Positions 22,274 through 33,129 of a stretch of DNA of 64,000 bases are shown piece after piece (the stretch's first letter is position 1; each line of letters opens with the position of its first letter). Below the pieces are notes generated by a model. That model was not told the DNA's origin. It searched no databases and worked only from the letters and a program-made list of their open reading frames with translations. Where the stretch lies: positions 186,001 through 250,000 of the forward strand of contig MU404074.1 in the NCBI GenBank assembly GCA_022695795.1, written 5' to 3'. Made by a program: the position numbers and the translations under genes. Source of the DNA: Biscogniauxia marginata. Lineage: Eukaryota > Ascomycota > Sordariomycetes > Xylariales > Xylariaceae.

Positions 22274-24656
22274 AGGCTTTCGTTGAAACCCAACCCTTAA
22301 TCCAGATTCCCCCTTCTAATCGCCTCTCATTGGCTATGGTATATCCTTTGACTTTGGGAATGGAGTTTCTCTTAGCACCAACCTGTGTCAATTGACGGGA
22401 TAACACCCCGATTTGTCGTACTTTTTCCCGATGTGTCCTTTCAACAGGTATCAGATGGCTGTACAGGATGTCTCCCGTGACAATTTAAGTTGGCAGTTAG
22501 GAGTAGTTTGATATGATTGAATGAATAATGATTTATCCACGAAACATGACAGTATCATTAATATTAACCAGGTATATGTTAACAGTATCCCCGGAGTACA
22601 TCTGCAAATAAGTACAACTTTTTGAGATGGGATGAAGATACGAGGATAGGATTATTGATTAGTCCAAAGGTGAGTCTGGGTACCTAGATAGGTGGGCTTC
22701 GTCCACCTATCTATAGGAGGCTATATTAGGACCATACAGCAGGGACATAGCCCCATATTTCAACATAACTAGGTAGGTATGTTCATTGTATTGTCTAGAT
22801 GGACTGCATAGCCGCATGGTGATTTAACTTTGGGTTCCTTCGAAAGTACTTGATTCAATCATATCTCCATAATAGCTCTATAATGGAGGGCTTCTTTAAG
22901 ACACTTCAGGTCTTAAAATATATCTGGGGATCATATTCTGCATTATTGATACTAAAAAAACTTCAGAGAATTCTGCATCTTAGATATAGGCAGCCACAAG
23001 ACTCAACTGTCTACTTCCTGAAGAATGTATCCACGAAGATTGAGTGTCCAAGGTTTAGTGGATATACTTAAGTACCTTAGGTATGTATATTAGCGCGCTT
23101 CAATGGGCAGGGGGGGGGTTCTACGAGACAGATACCCATCTCACTCCCTTCCTTTTCTCTGTTGTCTCGTATCTCTGTATGTTAATAACTTGAGTAAAAC
23201 TCAGACTCCATCACGTTCCAAGCTCGGTTTTCCATCCTATATGAAGTAGTCTTCAATACAGCCTTCGGAGTTCTGAGGGCCCCATATGCGTTTCCAGGGA
23301 GTGAACAACCTATGTCAACGCCATGAATCAAAAAGGAGTATACTACGGACGCGATCCTCCTGAGTCTCACGTAGAAAGAACAGGAGATATACTATGTAGA
23401 CAATTTACAGATTATTGTTCAGGATAACACTTTGTTTTGCAAAATCTGTTAATCCACCATAATTTCAAATGCCCAGTCTATCTTCCCGAAGCACTCGGCC
23501 TAATATGTTTTACAAGTTCTCGATTTGTCATCCTACCATATATACTATGCTTGTCAATCAACCCTTGAAAGTCATATCTCCATTAGAGAGTCAGAATCTT
23601 CAACAATGCCGTTCTAACTGTCATACGAACTTCTAATTAAGCATTACCATTTTTACTCTAGGAAGCTGACCAGTATTTTCCAACGCAGAAACATTGTTAG
23701 TCGTAAATAAATAATATAGGTTATGAACACATGAATCTGAGCTATAAGAATACATTGGTATTAATCTATAGAACTCACTGGTCTTTCTTTGGTGCTTAAA
23801 ATAATCCCACCCCTATTCTACGTACAGAATCAGGTATCCATACTATTTTGACTACCTAGGAGATTCCATCATACTTTCTCTTCACCTACGGGGCACAATT
23901 CTATGAGTACGTAGAAGAAACTCACATAACTGACGTACAGCGTCTAGGATAGGACAGTAATGATTATAAATTAACACATACTAGTACTAACAAAAGGCAT
24001 GTTCGTGAGTTGGTTAACTGTATTGTCCCCTATCATCGCTCACCATCCCTTTCAAGGGGTCTCCATGCCTCGACCATAACACTCATGACACTCTTGAGCT
24101 GGCATGAACGACACTCGGCAAAAGGGCACATGACACCCCGTTTCTGAAAAGCTCCTCCTCGGCGTTGCCCAAGCCAATTCTCGGCAGGTTGTTGCTCCTA
24201 CTGTTCCCCAGCCGATACCATCGCCGAGACCATCACTGGGCCAGTATCGTGTTTAGCCCTAGCTTCTCCCACACGGCTTTTATTCCAGATGTTCTCCTCA
24301 GAGCGTGTCACCTTTTCCCTTTCCGTTTACCTCGCAGCTCTGTCACCTTTCGAGCTGGTAAACAACACGTCTCCTGTGCTTGCCATGCTCACTGATACAA
24401 GGCAGGGTTTGCACAATAGCCATACTTGATTTTTCAAGCTTTTACATCACATTACGTCTCTTCTCTTCCACGCTCTCTTCCCTTCATCTATCACCATTTT
24501 CCCTCTTCTTCTCTTCTACTAGTAGTAGCTGGTGGGAAAAAAACATCGAGGCACCTGTGTATTAAAGGTATTTTTCTCCATCGAATTTCATCTGCTACCC
24601 TATGCTAACCCTGAAGGAAACATTGACTCTAGTTCTCTAGGAAATACACAATCATC
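22274..24656. other. AT-rich intergenic region
   Basis: About 2.4 kb with no supported gene. It contains the hairpin at 22685-22713, a run of nine G near 23110, and a pyrimidine-rich leader (24150-24640) leading into the MYND gene. Short frames at 22850-23071 and 24165-24608 lack any motif and match simple-sequence UTR composition. Confidence 0.55.
22685..22713. repeat. Perfect inverted repeat, 11-bp arms
   Basis: Arms TAGATAGGTGG and CCACCTATCTA flank a 7-base loop (GCTTCGT). It lies about 410 bases past the stop of the beta-trefoil-like gene. It is beyond a typical 3' UTR end, so its link to transcription is uncertain. Confidence 0.65.
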
Positions 24657-26482
24657 ATGGATAGCATTCGTGCCGCTTTCCACGAGATTCGTCGCATTGC
24701 GACACTCCCTAGTGATCCAGTCTACAAGCTATTCCACGGTCTCCCCAATCCGAAGTACCAATATTACGCTGGCGCGTTGAACCCCGTCCACGACGAATTT
24801 AATGAGGTCTTCGAGTGGTTCCTCGAAGGTGTGGGGAAATCCAAATCTATGGATCCAGACTTCGAGTTCCTGGCTCTCATTGTTGTGGCTTGGGATCGAC
24901 GCCCAGTTGCAGTTGGCTTTTCAGACCACCTTGCCGCGCTGGCCCTGAAGAAGGGGCTTGCCCCAACCGACAAGAGCACCAAGGCAAAGCAGCTCAGATA
25001 CCATCTTTGGATGGCCCAAGGTCGAAAGGATGAGACCTCCCCATTTGACTTGCCCAAGCCTTCTCAAGATAGCCCTGCAATTTCCCATGCTCAATTGCCC
25101 GAGTGCTCTGAAGAGCACAAATGTAAAAAGTGTGGAAAGTCAGACAATGTGACGCGTTGCACTAGATGCCGCATCGTCTACAATGATGTAAACCTCTATG
25201 CGGTTCGATACTGCTGTTACGACTGTCAACGTGCAGATTTTTCAGATCACAGATCCCGCTGTGATGATATCGCAAGACTGAAGCGCGCGACGTCGCTCTT
25301 TCGGGACCTCTTCTATACTTACTCTCAGACCTGTTTCACTCTGAACATCAAGAAGATTTCCACCAATGACGGCATCGTCACGGTAGAGCTCGACAGTCTC
25401 GACTCGTTTGCTTATCAAGGAAAGCATGTTATTTGGACTTTTCCCGGCTGTCTCGCGGGTTCCAAAGAGAACGCAGACGCAGTTATGTTTAATGAAAGCA
25501 GCGGGGATGTCCTGACTGCTGCTAAACAGCTGTTCGAGTTGCTTATGAGAGGTAAGAATACCGAGATTTGAAATACCTTTAGATTATGCGATGCTAACTA
25601 GGAGAACAAGGTTCCAAGTACACCTTGGAGAAGGTCGTGTTCACTCCGAAGAATGCTCATCTGACTGTTGACATCAACAACAATGAGTTCCACTCCTACA
25701 ACTCTCTCCGAACCCACGAGGTCATTCGAGTCACGCTGCCGTCCGGATGGAAGGCGGCGTTCGATCCCACCTGCGCCAAGTTCGGCTGGCGCGAGTATCT
25801 GGTGCCGTGGAAGATGTACGCGCAGGAGCGCATCTTCAGAATCTACAGCACTAGCCCCATCCAGCCAGACACCCGAATCAACAAACCAGGGCAATACTTC
25901 AACGAGTGCAGCTCTCACACGTACGCAGCGTTCCTCGCCAAACAGTCCATCATCGAGCGTGCTGTAAGCGAGGTCAAGCAAGCGGCGGAGAAGTTCGGAG
26001 GGCTCGAGCATCTCTTACAGTCAACGCACAAAATCGAGAATGCTCTATCGGAAGTCTTGAACGCCGGCAAATGGGGAATGAACTCTCGAGCTGCCGCTCT
26101 TCGTCGTGACCTACGGTACAAGCTGTTCTTTGACGACAAGTTCCGAATGTTCGCCACCCGAAACTCGGCCACATTCAACATGTTCCACGGCGTCTGGTTT
26201 ACCAGAGCCGAGTACGATCAGAACAAGGGTGACCCCAAGCTGCTCCAGGCTCTGTGGCGAATGCGTATGCGAACCGTCTTAGACCCGTTCAGCCTCAACA
26301 CCTTCCGCATTCAGAACGTCGTCACCTGCCAGCGACCATCGTCTCCCGAGCCAGAACAAGAGCCCGAGCCAGAGCCCGAACCCGATTCCGAGCCTGAGCA
26401 GCAAACCCATCCAGCACTCCCAGAGGGCATCCGATACGGGAGCCGAGAGCATGCTCTCGCTCGTCTTGAGGGTCGCTGCTAA
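24657..26482 (+). CDS. MYND-type zinc-finger protein
   Basis: Exons 24657-25551 and 25602-26482 give 591 residues. The 50-bp intron (GTAAGA, branch GCTAAC, CTAG) rebuilds Gly in LLMRG-EQGSKY. A MYND finger occupies about 156-202 with C156, C159, C168, C171, C186, C190, H198 and C202. The spacing C-x2-C-x8-C-x2-C-x14-C-x3-C-x7-H-x3-C has an unusually long gap between the fourth and fifth ligands, where YNDVNLYA looks inserted between RIV and VRYC. MYND fingers mediate protein-protein contacts. Outside the finger I recognise no enzyme domain; SET-domain motifs are absent. The N-terminal 130 residues and the region 300-520 look globular. The C-terminus has a Glu-Pro repeat (EPEQEPEPEPEPDSEPEQ). 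Fungi carry many such proteins of unknown role. Confidence 0.8.
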
Positions 26483-27947
26483 ATTGCGGTCCTGCAACTC
26501 GATCATTCAATCATTCAACCATTCGACCTTTCTGGTGTTAGAAGCTAAGGAGTTGTCTGCAAACACTCGTCGAGCATGTATTTGAGGAGAGAGAATCGGG
26601 AAGAATGACATTGTAGAATAGAATCATGCCACTGGCATCTTGTGACCCTGTATATTAAATATGGATGCGGCGACATCCCTTCTCGGCCTTCGGTAAAGGG
26701 CCATAGATAGAACTCGATAGTTCTCAATCAACACTGATCGGTAAAAATGATGTGTTCCTTCTTCTTGTTATTGTTCTGAGAGAACATGTATAGCCACTTC
26801 CTCTGCCAAGTATCATTCTCTATTTATTCAAGGGCCTTCGTAGATGTACATGTCGCGGGATAGAGACCCCTCGGACTCCGTGGCTTCGTGGCTTCGTGGC
26901 AAAAATGTAACAGCTCCTTCTTTTTACGAAGATCAATGGAATTATGACCTTAAGATTTTGCAGGAGCCTTGTATGTACACACAAATAGGCAGGTCACCAA
27001 CTTGTGACCTCTCTTGCCGACCCTCCTTCCCCGGTTTCTCGTCGCCGGGCTAACCCCTGCCCCGAACTCTGTACTCGAGAGCCTGGTCAAATACCTAGAT
27101 CAGTCGGAAGAATACACTTGCTGTCCGCGGTAAGAAGAAGATCATCAAGCTCCAGAATGTGTACTCTCCGCTGGCAGCGTTGGCAATCCACCTGGTAATA
27201 GTTATGGTGTTCAGAGACGAAATTGTCAGAACTACCTGACGCGCCATTCATCATACCTTCTACATACACGGCACACACGAACACACTTGATTTAGATCCC
27301 GCTACAGCAGGTACCATAAATGCAGTGCTGGCTATAGAAAATGCATATGGACGCCTCGTGTGTCGACCGCTATGGGGTTTATGAAGTCCGAATAGGGCAC
27401 TGACATGGATGCTCATCCCATTGACAAGATTAACGGAAATCCAGATGCGCAGAAGTGAGGTAATATCACACAGATATGTGCTGATACTAGGAAACGCCTT
27501 TTCTTTCCTTTTTTTATTTAAAGTTTTTTTTCTTTGTGTTTTACGTTTCAGTTATACTACATCTGCGAATACTGATGAGCCCGCATACAACCGCTGATCC
27601 AAAACTTGATTTCTATCTTGGAATAAACGATGTTCCATGGCATAAAGAAAGCCCTCGATACGGATGCCTTCTCTAGTCCAAAAAGAAGTACGCAAACTTT
27701 ATTTTTCTTTCCAATAGGAGCTGCGTGCAGGTTGCCTGGTAGAAAGTAATACACCCACAGAGCTGGAGTATTGACAAACGAGTACGCCGAATAAGCAGGC
27801 AACGCGCGTAAGGAAACGATACATCATACCCGACCCGTGGTAGTAGAAACAATCAGACCCCAACTCGTTGGTGTACTTACTTACCCGGGTCATCGATTTA
27901 GCAACCAACCCAGTCACTACAATTCCATTATTATGAGAATCCCCACG
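26483..27947. other. Intergenic region
   Basis: Probable 3' UTR of the MYND gene, then mixed-composition DNA. A minus-strand frame at 27087-27416 lacks motifs or splice support. T-rich runs near 27500-27530. No supported gene. Confidence 0.5.
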
Positions 27948-28604
27948 ATGAAGTTCTATTTCACCCTTGTCTGCTTTATCAGCCTCCTCGCTTGCGGCAT
28001 CGCCGATGTCCCGCCAGGAGTTCAAGGCCCTGATGGCCATCCTTCTTCGAGGATCCCTGGTTCCACCTGAACATTGCGGCCCGCGACGTCAGCAACTGGT
28101 TAGAGAAAGCGGGGAGGGACGTCAGCCTCGCCCTGGGAGACCTGGTCCAGGCAATCGAAGGGATCTTCCGGGGCACCGCCGCGTGGACGAGGGAGGCGAA
28201 CACGAACCTGCATCAGGATCCCGGACGCACCATACTCAACGCCGTCTTGAACGTCATTAAAGCCGGTCTTATGTTCGCCCCGACACTGCTCTGGGGAGCT
28301 GTCCTAAAGGCATTTGGATTTGGCCGGAGGGAGTTGGATCTGGTGAGTTCTACTGCTAACAACTTCCGCCTTCCCTCCTTATTTTCTTTTCGACTGTAGC
28401 TAAAAGAAATCGCCGTAAGGTTCTATAGCGGCAGCTATACAGTCGTGGATAGGCGACGTTATAGCGGCGGGGTCTCCCTTTGCCTTTTTCCAGAGTGCAG
28501 GGGCTGGCGGATATGCCGCGGCTGCGCTAAACACGCTCGTTCGAGGCGGCGTGCTTGTGTGGAGTGGGGGAGAATGGATGGCGAATAAATGGAATACCGG
28601 ATAA
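27948..28604 (+). CDS. Ifi-6-16 (ISG12-like) small secreted/membrane protein, frame uncertain
   Basis: The ATG at 27948 starts a signal-peptide-like segment (MKFYFTLVCFISLLACGIAD). A second frame beginning about 28046 reads DPWFHLNIAARDVSNWLEKAG, then LNAVLNVIKAGLMFAP and WGAVLKAFGFG. A third frame from about 28425 reads IAAAIQSWIGDVIAAG, AFFQSAGAGGYAAAALN and LVRGG, ending TAA at 28602-28604. FGFG, IAAA-IQS-IG and QSAGAGG are hallmarks of the Ifi-6-16 family (human IFI6/IFI27 relatives, many in fungi; usually small membrane proteins). The strong splice pair GTGAGT (28343) and CTGTAG (28399) puts the last exon in the wrong frame. Weaker GT-AG pairs 28008-28051 and 28347-28419 would give an intact 179-residue protein. 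Either it uses poor splice sites or it is a pseudogene with two frameshifts. Confidence 0.5.
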
Positions 28605-30115
28605 GATGGTGACAAGTACGCTGGTCTGGCGGTATTAATTCTTGTATGACTTCTCCAAGTCGGGACAGCAAGTGAGATGCTATCCTACGAAGTATTAAGG
28701 AGCAATTAATAGCTACTAATAGGAGCACTTTTCAAGCAAGTATACTTAACATATATTCACGGAGAACCATATATGAAAATACTGCGTATCGATATACGTT
28801 GATTTGAGTATCTCTTCACTGGCTCGTCTTATCCCCCCCACCCCCACCCCCTTCCCCTTTTTTTTTCTTTTGCCTCAAAACCCCCCGAAGTCCCTACTAC
28901 GAGGCGCTTATATTGCTGATTGTGCCAAAAGAGTCTAGCATATCTGTATTTTATGTCAAAACTATAAACCAATGCATCCCTGGCCCTCACAGGTACACCC
29001 ATCATGGACTATTCAGCACGAAGTTTCTTGGTCGCTAGTCAGGTCTAATTACTGCTGCTGGCCCAACTCCCTGCTGAGATCCAGCTGTATCCAGTCGCGG
29101 CGGATATACACCGAGTTAGAGCTCCTATGGCTCTGGTGTGCGCGCGCCAGTGATGTCCTGGATTTCCACGACCGTGCCGCCGCCACGTCTCGGAAGCACA
29201 TGACGAGGCCGCGGGCGCGGCTGGACCGGAGCTGCATTATCCTAGGCAGGGTTGGAAGCTAGACGCGCCTATTCTGGCCGTTGATAATGCGGCACTCGCG
29301 ATTTCTGTTCTGGTACGCTTGTGCTTGCTCCCTCGTCATGAAGTCTATGGATAACCTTGTGCCTCTAGATCTGTAACGCGTACGAAACCCACGTTATCCA
29401 AAGGCACCTGCATTCGGCTTGTCATGCTTCAAGCTCAATGCCATTTGCCCTCTCGGATCGGTCAAACACTGGAATATAGAGCGGCTCCAATTGACCCCAT
29501 CTTTCAACTCACAGGCCGACATTCCTGCCCCTGTTAATACGCCTGGTACCAGTTGATTATTCCAGCTTTAAAGTCGCCCTCGCTGCCCCCCCGGTGCAAG
29601 AGGTCATCAATCTAGAGGCATGGATTTCGTTCGAACTGATTCTATACCAGCTGTATGGACAAGCCAATGGCCATCGGCTGCGCTCAGTGACGACCTCCAA
29701 TATGTTTATCGACTAATCACAGTTCGTAGACGAGGAGAAAAGGCCGCTGAGAAGGTCGTTTGCAAAATGCAGTGGAACGACCCTTTTGAGTCCTGGAAAT
29801 GACGGCTTGAGTCCTCCTCCAACCCTCCTAGGGTGACTGTGAGGCCTCGCCCCTACCGGCAGATGAGAGCGGTCTAGTATGGGGAATGACAATTATACCC
29901 TTCGCTAAGGTATTCTGCTGGACCTGAAGCGAATAGACCATACTATCGAGTTGGATAAAGAACAAGTAGCACTATGGACCAAAATCTTCGAGATTGGATC
30001 AGTATAATAGGTCGTGACTCCATTGCGACAGTTCTAGAATATTTTAACACTAATCGATTCATCATGATCAATGAGAAGAAGTTTCCGAGCTTTTCATAGA
30101 CGCATGAATAGCAAG
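28605..30115. other. Intergenic region
   Basis: No supported gene. It contains a C-rich then T-rich tract near 28830-28868 and several short motif-less frames (28972-29262, 29620-29802). AT-rich at the left and more mixed to the right. Confidence 0.5.
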
Positions 30116-31285
30116 TCAAAGACACGAGATTACTTCCTGCGGCCATGATAGCCATGGTGCGAAGGCTGGCCCCAAGTGCTGGGAGATGCTACAGAAGAGA
30201 CGCGCCCCGCTATCGGCAATCTGCCATATGTGTTGACCCCGATGCAAGAGGGCAGCATAATATCCTAGGATAGCGATCGCTTCCGGCTGACGGCGTTCAA
30301 GCAGGTAGAAAAATTCTTCAGGGCTAAGGATGATCCACGTGAAGATTAACGAATAGGGGCTGCGCTCCTCGTGAGGATTATTCAACTCGTCAAAGCCGAC
30401 TTGGAGAAGCTCTATAACATCCTGGCAGGCTTTTAGGGATGTTTCATCGAGGTGTGATTGTTCCAGCACAAGGCGTCTGAGCTCGCTGCACTCACAACCT
30501 CTACCAGTCAGCTCTGGTGGAGGTGTCCCCCATCTGATAAACGGCAGTAGATCTGACGCAATGAGCAAATGCCAGTTGCCCGAAGCGATCACCTTAACCC
30601 CCCTGTGCAAGCGAACATATTGTATAAAATTGTCCAAGAATGACGAAAGCTCGGGATTTCGGTTGGCCAAGACATCAGCTAAAAGATGTCGGCCAAGGAG
30701 CGAGGAGTAGAATACCATAGGTACGCAGGTGGAGCTGTTGATGAGCAATTGAGATGCCTTGAAGATAGAAATGGACCTTGTCTGCAACTGTGTGGCCTGG
30801 TGGAGGTAGAAAGCGGACTGAGACGGGCGTAAAACGGAAAGGTGCCGAGCCGAGATGGCGAGCACCTGGTGCAGAAGATACGGCGCTTCCAGGCTCATCT
30901 TCAGCATGAGATCCGTGCCGGGCCTAAAGTCGCCCCTTTCCATCTCGGGGAACGCTGCTTTCGGAGAGAAATGGATGAGGAGCTCCATATGATTCATGTT
31001 TACCGCGGGATCCCCAAGGTCGGCCATGAAGCTTGGCGTTTGCGCGAGCGTGCCCGCGCTTGAGGCGTCATCATCAATTTGGTTTGTGATGACCGGAGCT
31101 GACTGGCCACGGTACTCGCAGTGACGCTCAGCTGTGATGCAATTTATACACGCCCCCTGTGTCTCATCGCACTACTATCGTCAGTCGAGCACGTCGGTCT
31201 GCCGTGGGAGCCTAGGTACCTTGATATGCCTCCTTCTGCATTCGAGGCATCCTCCTCGGGATTTTTTGTGACTTCGGCGTTTCAT
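30116..31285 (-). CDS. Zn2Cys6 transcription factor, Upc2-like
   Basis: Exons 31220-31285 and 30116-31171 give 373 residues. A longer open frame continues upstream, but the start at 31285 yields MKRRSHKKSRGG, the usual beginning of this class. The zinc cluster is C13-x2-C16-x6-C23-x6-C30-x2-C33-x6-C40. A 48-bp intron lies just before C23, a common position in fungal C6 genes. The loop reads CDETQGAC and lacks the usual proline. Residues from about 70 carry the short fungal-specific effector domain seen in Upc2/Ecm22-type factors: NMNHMELLIHF, APYLLHQVLAISARHLSVL, FYLHQATQLQTRSI and FLDNFIQYVRLHRGVKVI. Such proteins activate transcription in the nucleus. Sterol regulation is known for some members, but the target here is unknown. 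The upstream frame 31286-31519 is likely leader or promoter. Confidence 0.85.
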
Positions 31286-32025
31286 CAGAGTTGGTGTATG
31301 TATTTCTTGGTGAATGAAGCATGGCGGTTGGTTCTCTAAGACAGAGTGGCCAGCCGAAGCCAGCCCTATTATTGTACCGTTCAACCCGCAGTGAAGTTCA
31401 ATAGGGGGCGTTAATTGTACGTAGATGTTTTGTAGGGCAGTGCTAAAATACGTAAGCGGAGCACCGCCAGCTGAGGCTGTGCTTGGCCTATTGTTAGGCA
31501 TGCCTACCCAGGGAGCCAATCAGATTCTGATCCGACCTGAGGCTCGGGTCCCGGTACGAGTCTCTCCCGGCTGCATCCCGCATTTTAGGCCTATCATATC
31601 AATTACGTTGGGACCGTTGTGAACTCTTTCATTACATTATATAGGTATATGTGTGGTTGGAAATATGTATTCGGGTAAGAGAGTGTGCAGAGAACATGAT
31701 CTTTTCAGGTAGTAACCTAGAAAAAAAAAAGGAGGGGTGCTTTGTATTTCAATTAGGTGATACCATAAACTTGTCAAAAGAGGGCCGGTATAATTTATAA
31801 TAAAGGAAACTGAGAAAAAAAAACATTAGTTGCTGCGACATTAAACAAATTAAAACAAAACAATTATATCAAGGTTATCATAAGTTTAAATTAGCTATTA
31901 GCTTCGTTAAAACAATACATTTCATAAACAATTACAAGAAACAAAACAACCATTTCCATGCGCATTAATACCATATCAAAGAATACCGAAAATAAAATAA
32001 CCGACGATCAGCGCCGACAGGCATC
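31286..32025. other. Intergenic region
   Basis: Promoter and leader of the Zn2Cys6 gene at its left end, then AT-rich, A-run-rich sequence (31715-31990) that probably holds the 3' end of the minus-strand gene to the right. No gene is seen. Confidence 0.5.
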
Positions 32026-33129
32026 TTAACCGTCCACGGGAGTTCTCCTATGCCCTGTCCATTTTGATGATTTCGTCCACTCGTTGACTTTGCTAAATGC
32101 ATTACCAATCCTTAACCTCTTTCCCACCTTGTTCACTAGCCTCTTCAATGCGAAATGGCGAGGAGCTTCTGGTCGCTCTACCGGAGGCTCCGGGAGGTCA
32201 CTTACCATGCTTATATCCTCAATGTGCTCGAGAGTTGCCCAGCCGGAAGATGAGGTAACGACAGTTTCCAACGAAACCTCCTCTTCGCTGACAGGGCCAA
32301 CTATTATAGGAGACAGGTCTTCGGGGCGTATCTCGACAGTGTCTACAAGAGGCGCCCAGTCGTCATACCCAATCTCGATGACAGACTCATTGCCGTCATA
32401 TCCTTCGACCTCGTCGTCTCCGACTAAGGTCGAGGCCATGCTTGTTCTGTTCGAACTAGCGGTCCCAAAGGAGTCAACATCAGAGATGCACTCAGAAAAT
32501 TCCTCCTCGGTCATACCAAACTTTTCCATGAGGAATATGTCCTCTTCGCTAAGTTTACGACATACTGTGTCGAGATCTGCGTCGGAGGTAGAGCCGCAGC
32601 TCAACTCTACTTCAGCAATAGTCTCCTCATCGCTATCACACTCGGGCGTTCTCAGCCGTGACTGGTGACAAGGGACGACGCTATATTGAAGGCCCGTTTT
32701 GGTAACGCCACCTTCATCGTTAACTAGGTAAGTCATTCGAGGCCCGCCATCTTGCTTGGCCTTCGAGTAGCGGAATGCAACAGATTCCGTTAGGTTTAAT
32801 CCAAGTTGAACAATTCCACCCCAAGCGGCAGGCCTAGGGTAAAATTCGTGTCGAACTCCGTATCCAATCATGATAGTGGTTTTTGGGTTGGGAACTTTGG
32901 CGTATGTAGTCTTTCTTACTTTGTCAACGACTTGGTTGGACTGTACGTGAGAAAAGATTAGTAGGATGAGAGGACGGACAATATATAATACCTTTGTGGC
33001 TGCATATGGCTTTGTCCTCAGGCCATGTTTCATGCTAAACAAGTTATCCGTCTCTGTCCTCTTGAGTAGATCTAAAATACTCACAATTGCATTGTTTCTA
33101 TTTAAAGATGCCATTCGTAGCCATCCCAA
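32026..33129 (-). CDS. Unrecognised acidic protein
   Basis: The minus-strand frame is open throughout (367 residues unspliced). A 51-bp segment, 32941-32991, has intron features: GTATTA donor, TACTAAT branch site, GTACAG acceptor, and hydrophobic content unlike its surroundings. Removing it gives 350 residues, joining AATK to SNQVVDKVRK. I do not recognise the family. The first 110 residues or so look globular (IMIGYGVRHEFYPRPAAWGG, QLGLNLTESVAFRYSKA). Residues 150-310 are rich in Asp, Glu, Ser and Thr and likely disordered. The end is basic (FALKRLVNKVGKRLRIGN). The start is uncertain: MGWLRM or the second Met, and a GTGAGT inside the 5' part could mark another intron. AT-rich flanks and no homologue I know suggest a lineage-specific gene. 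Confidence 0.5.
   Translation of the reverse strand: MGWLRMASLNRNNAIVSILDLLKRTETDNLFSMKHGLRTKPYAATKVLYIVRPLILLIFSHVQSNQVVDKVRKTTYAKVPNPKTTIMIGYGVRHEFYPRPAAWGGIVQLGLNLTESVAFRYSKAKQDGGPRMTYLVNDEGGVTKTGLQYSVVPCHQSRLRTPECDSDEETIAEVELSCGSTSDADLDTVCRKLSEEDIFLMEKFGMTEEEFSECISDVDSFGTASSNRTSMASTLVGDDEVEGYDGNESVIEIGYDDWAPLVDTVEIRPEDLSPIIVGPVSEEEVSLETVVTSSSGWATLEHIEDISMVSDLPEPPVERPEAPRHFALKRLVNKVGKRLRIGNAFSKVNEWTKSSKWTGHRRTPVDG

Noticed and set aside
27087..27416. 109-codon minus-strand frame
   Set aside because: No motif, no orthologous pattern and no clear promoter; kept as intergenic.
31286..31519. N-terminal extension of the Zn2Cys6 protein
   Set aside because: The frame is open, but family members begin just before the RRSHKKSR stretch, and the extension looks like untranslated leader.
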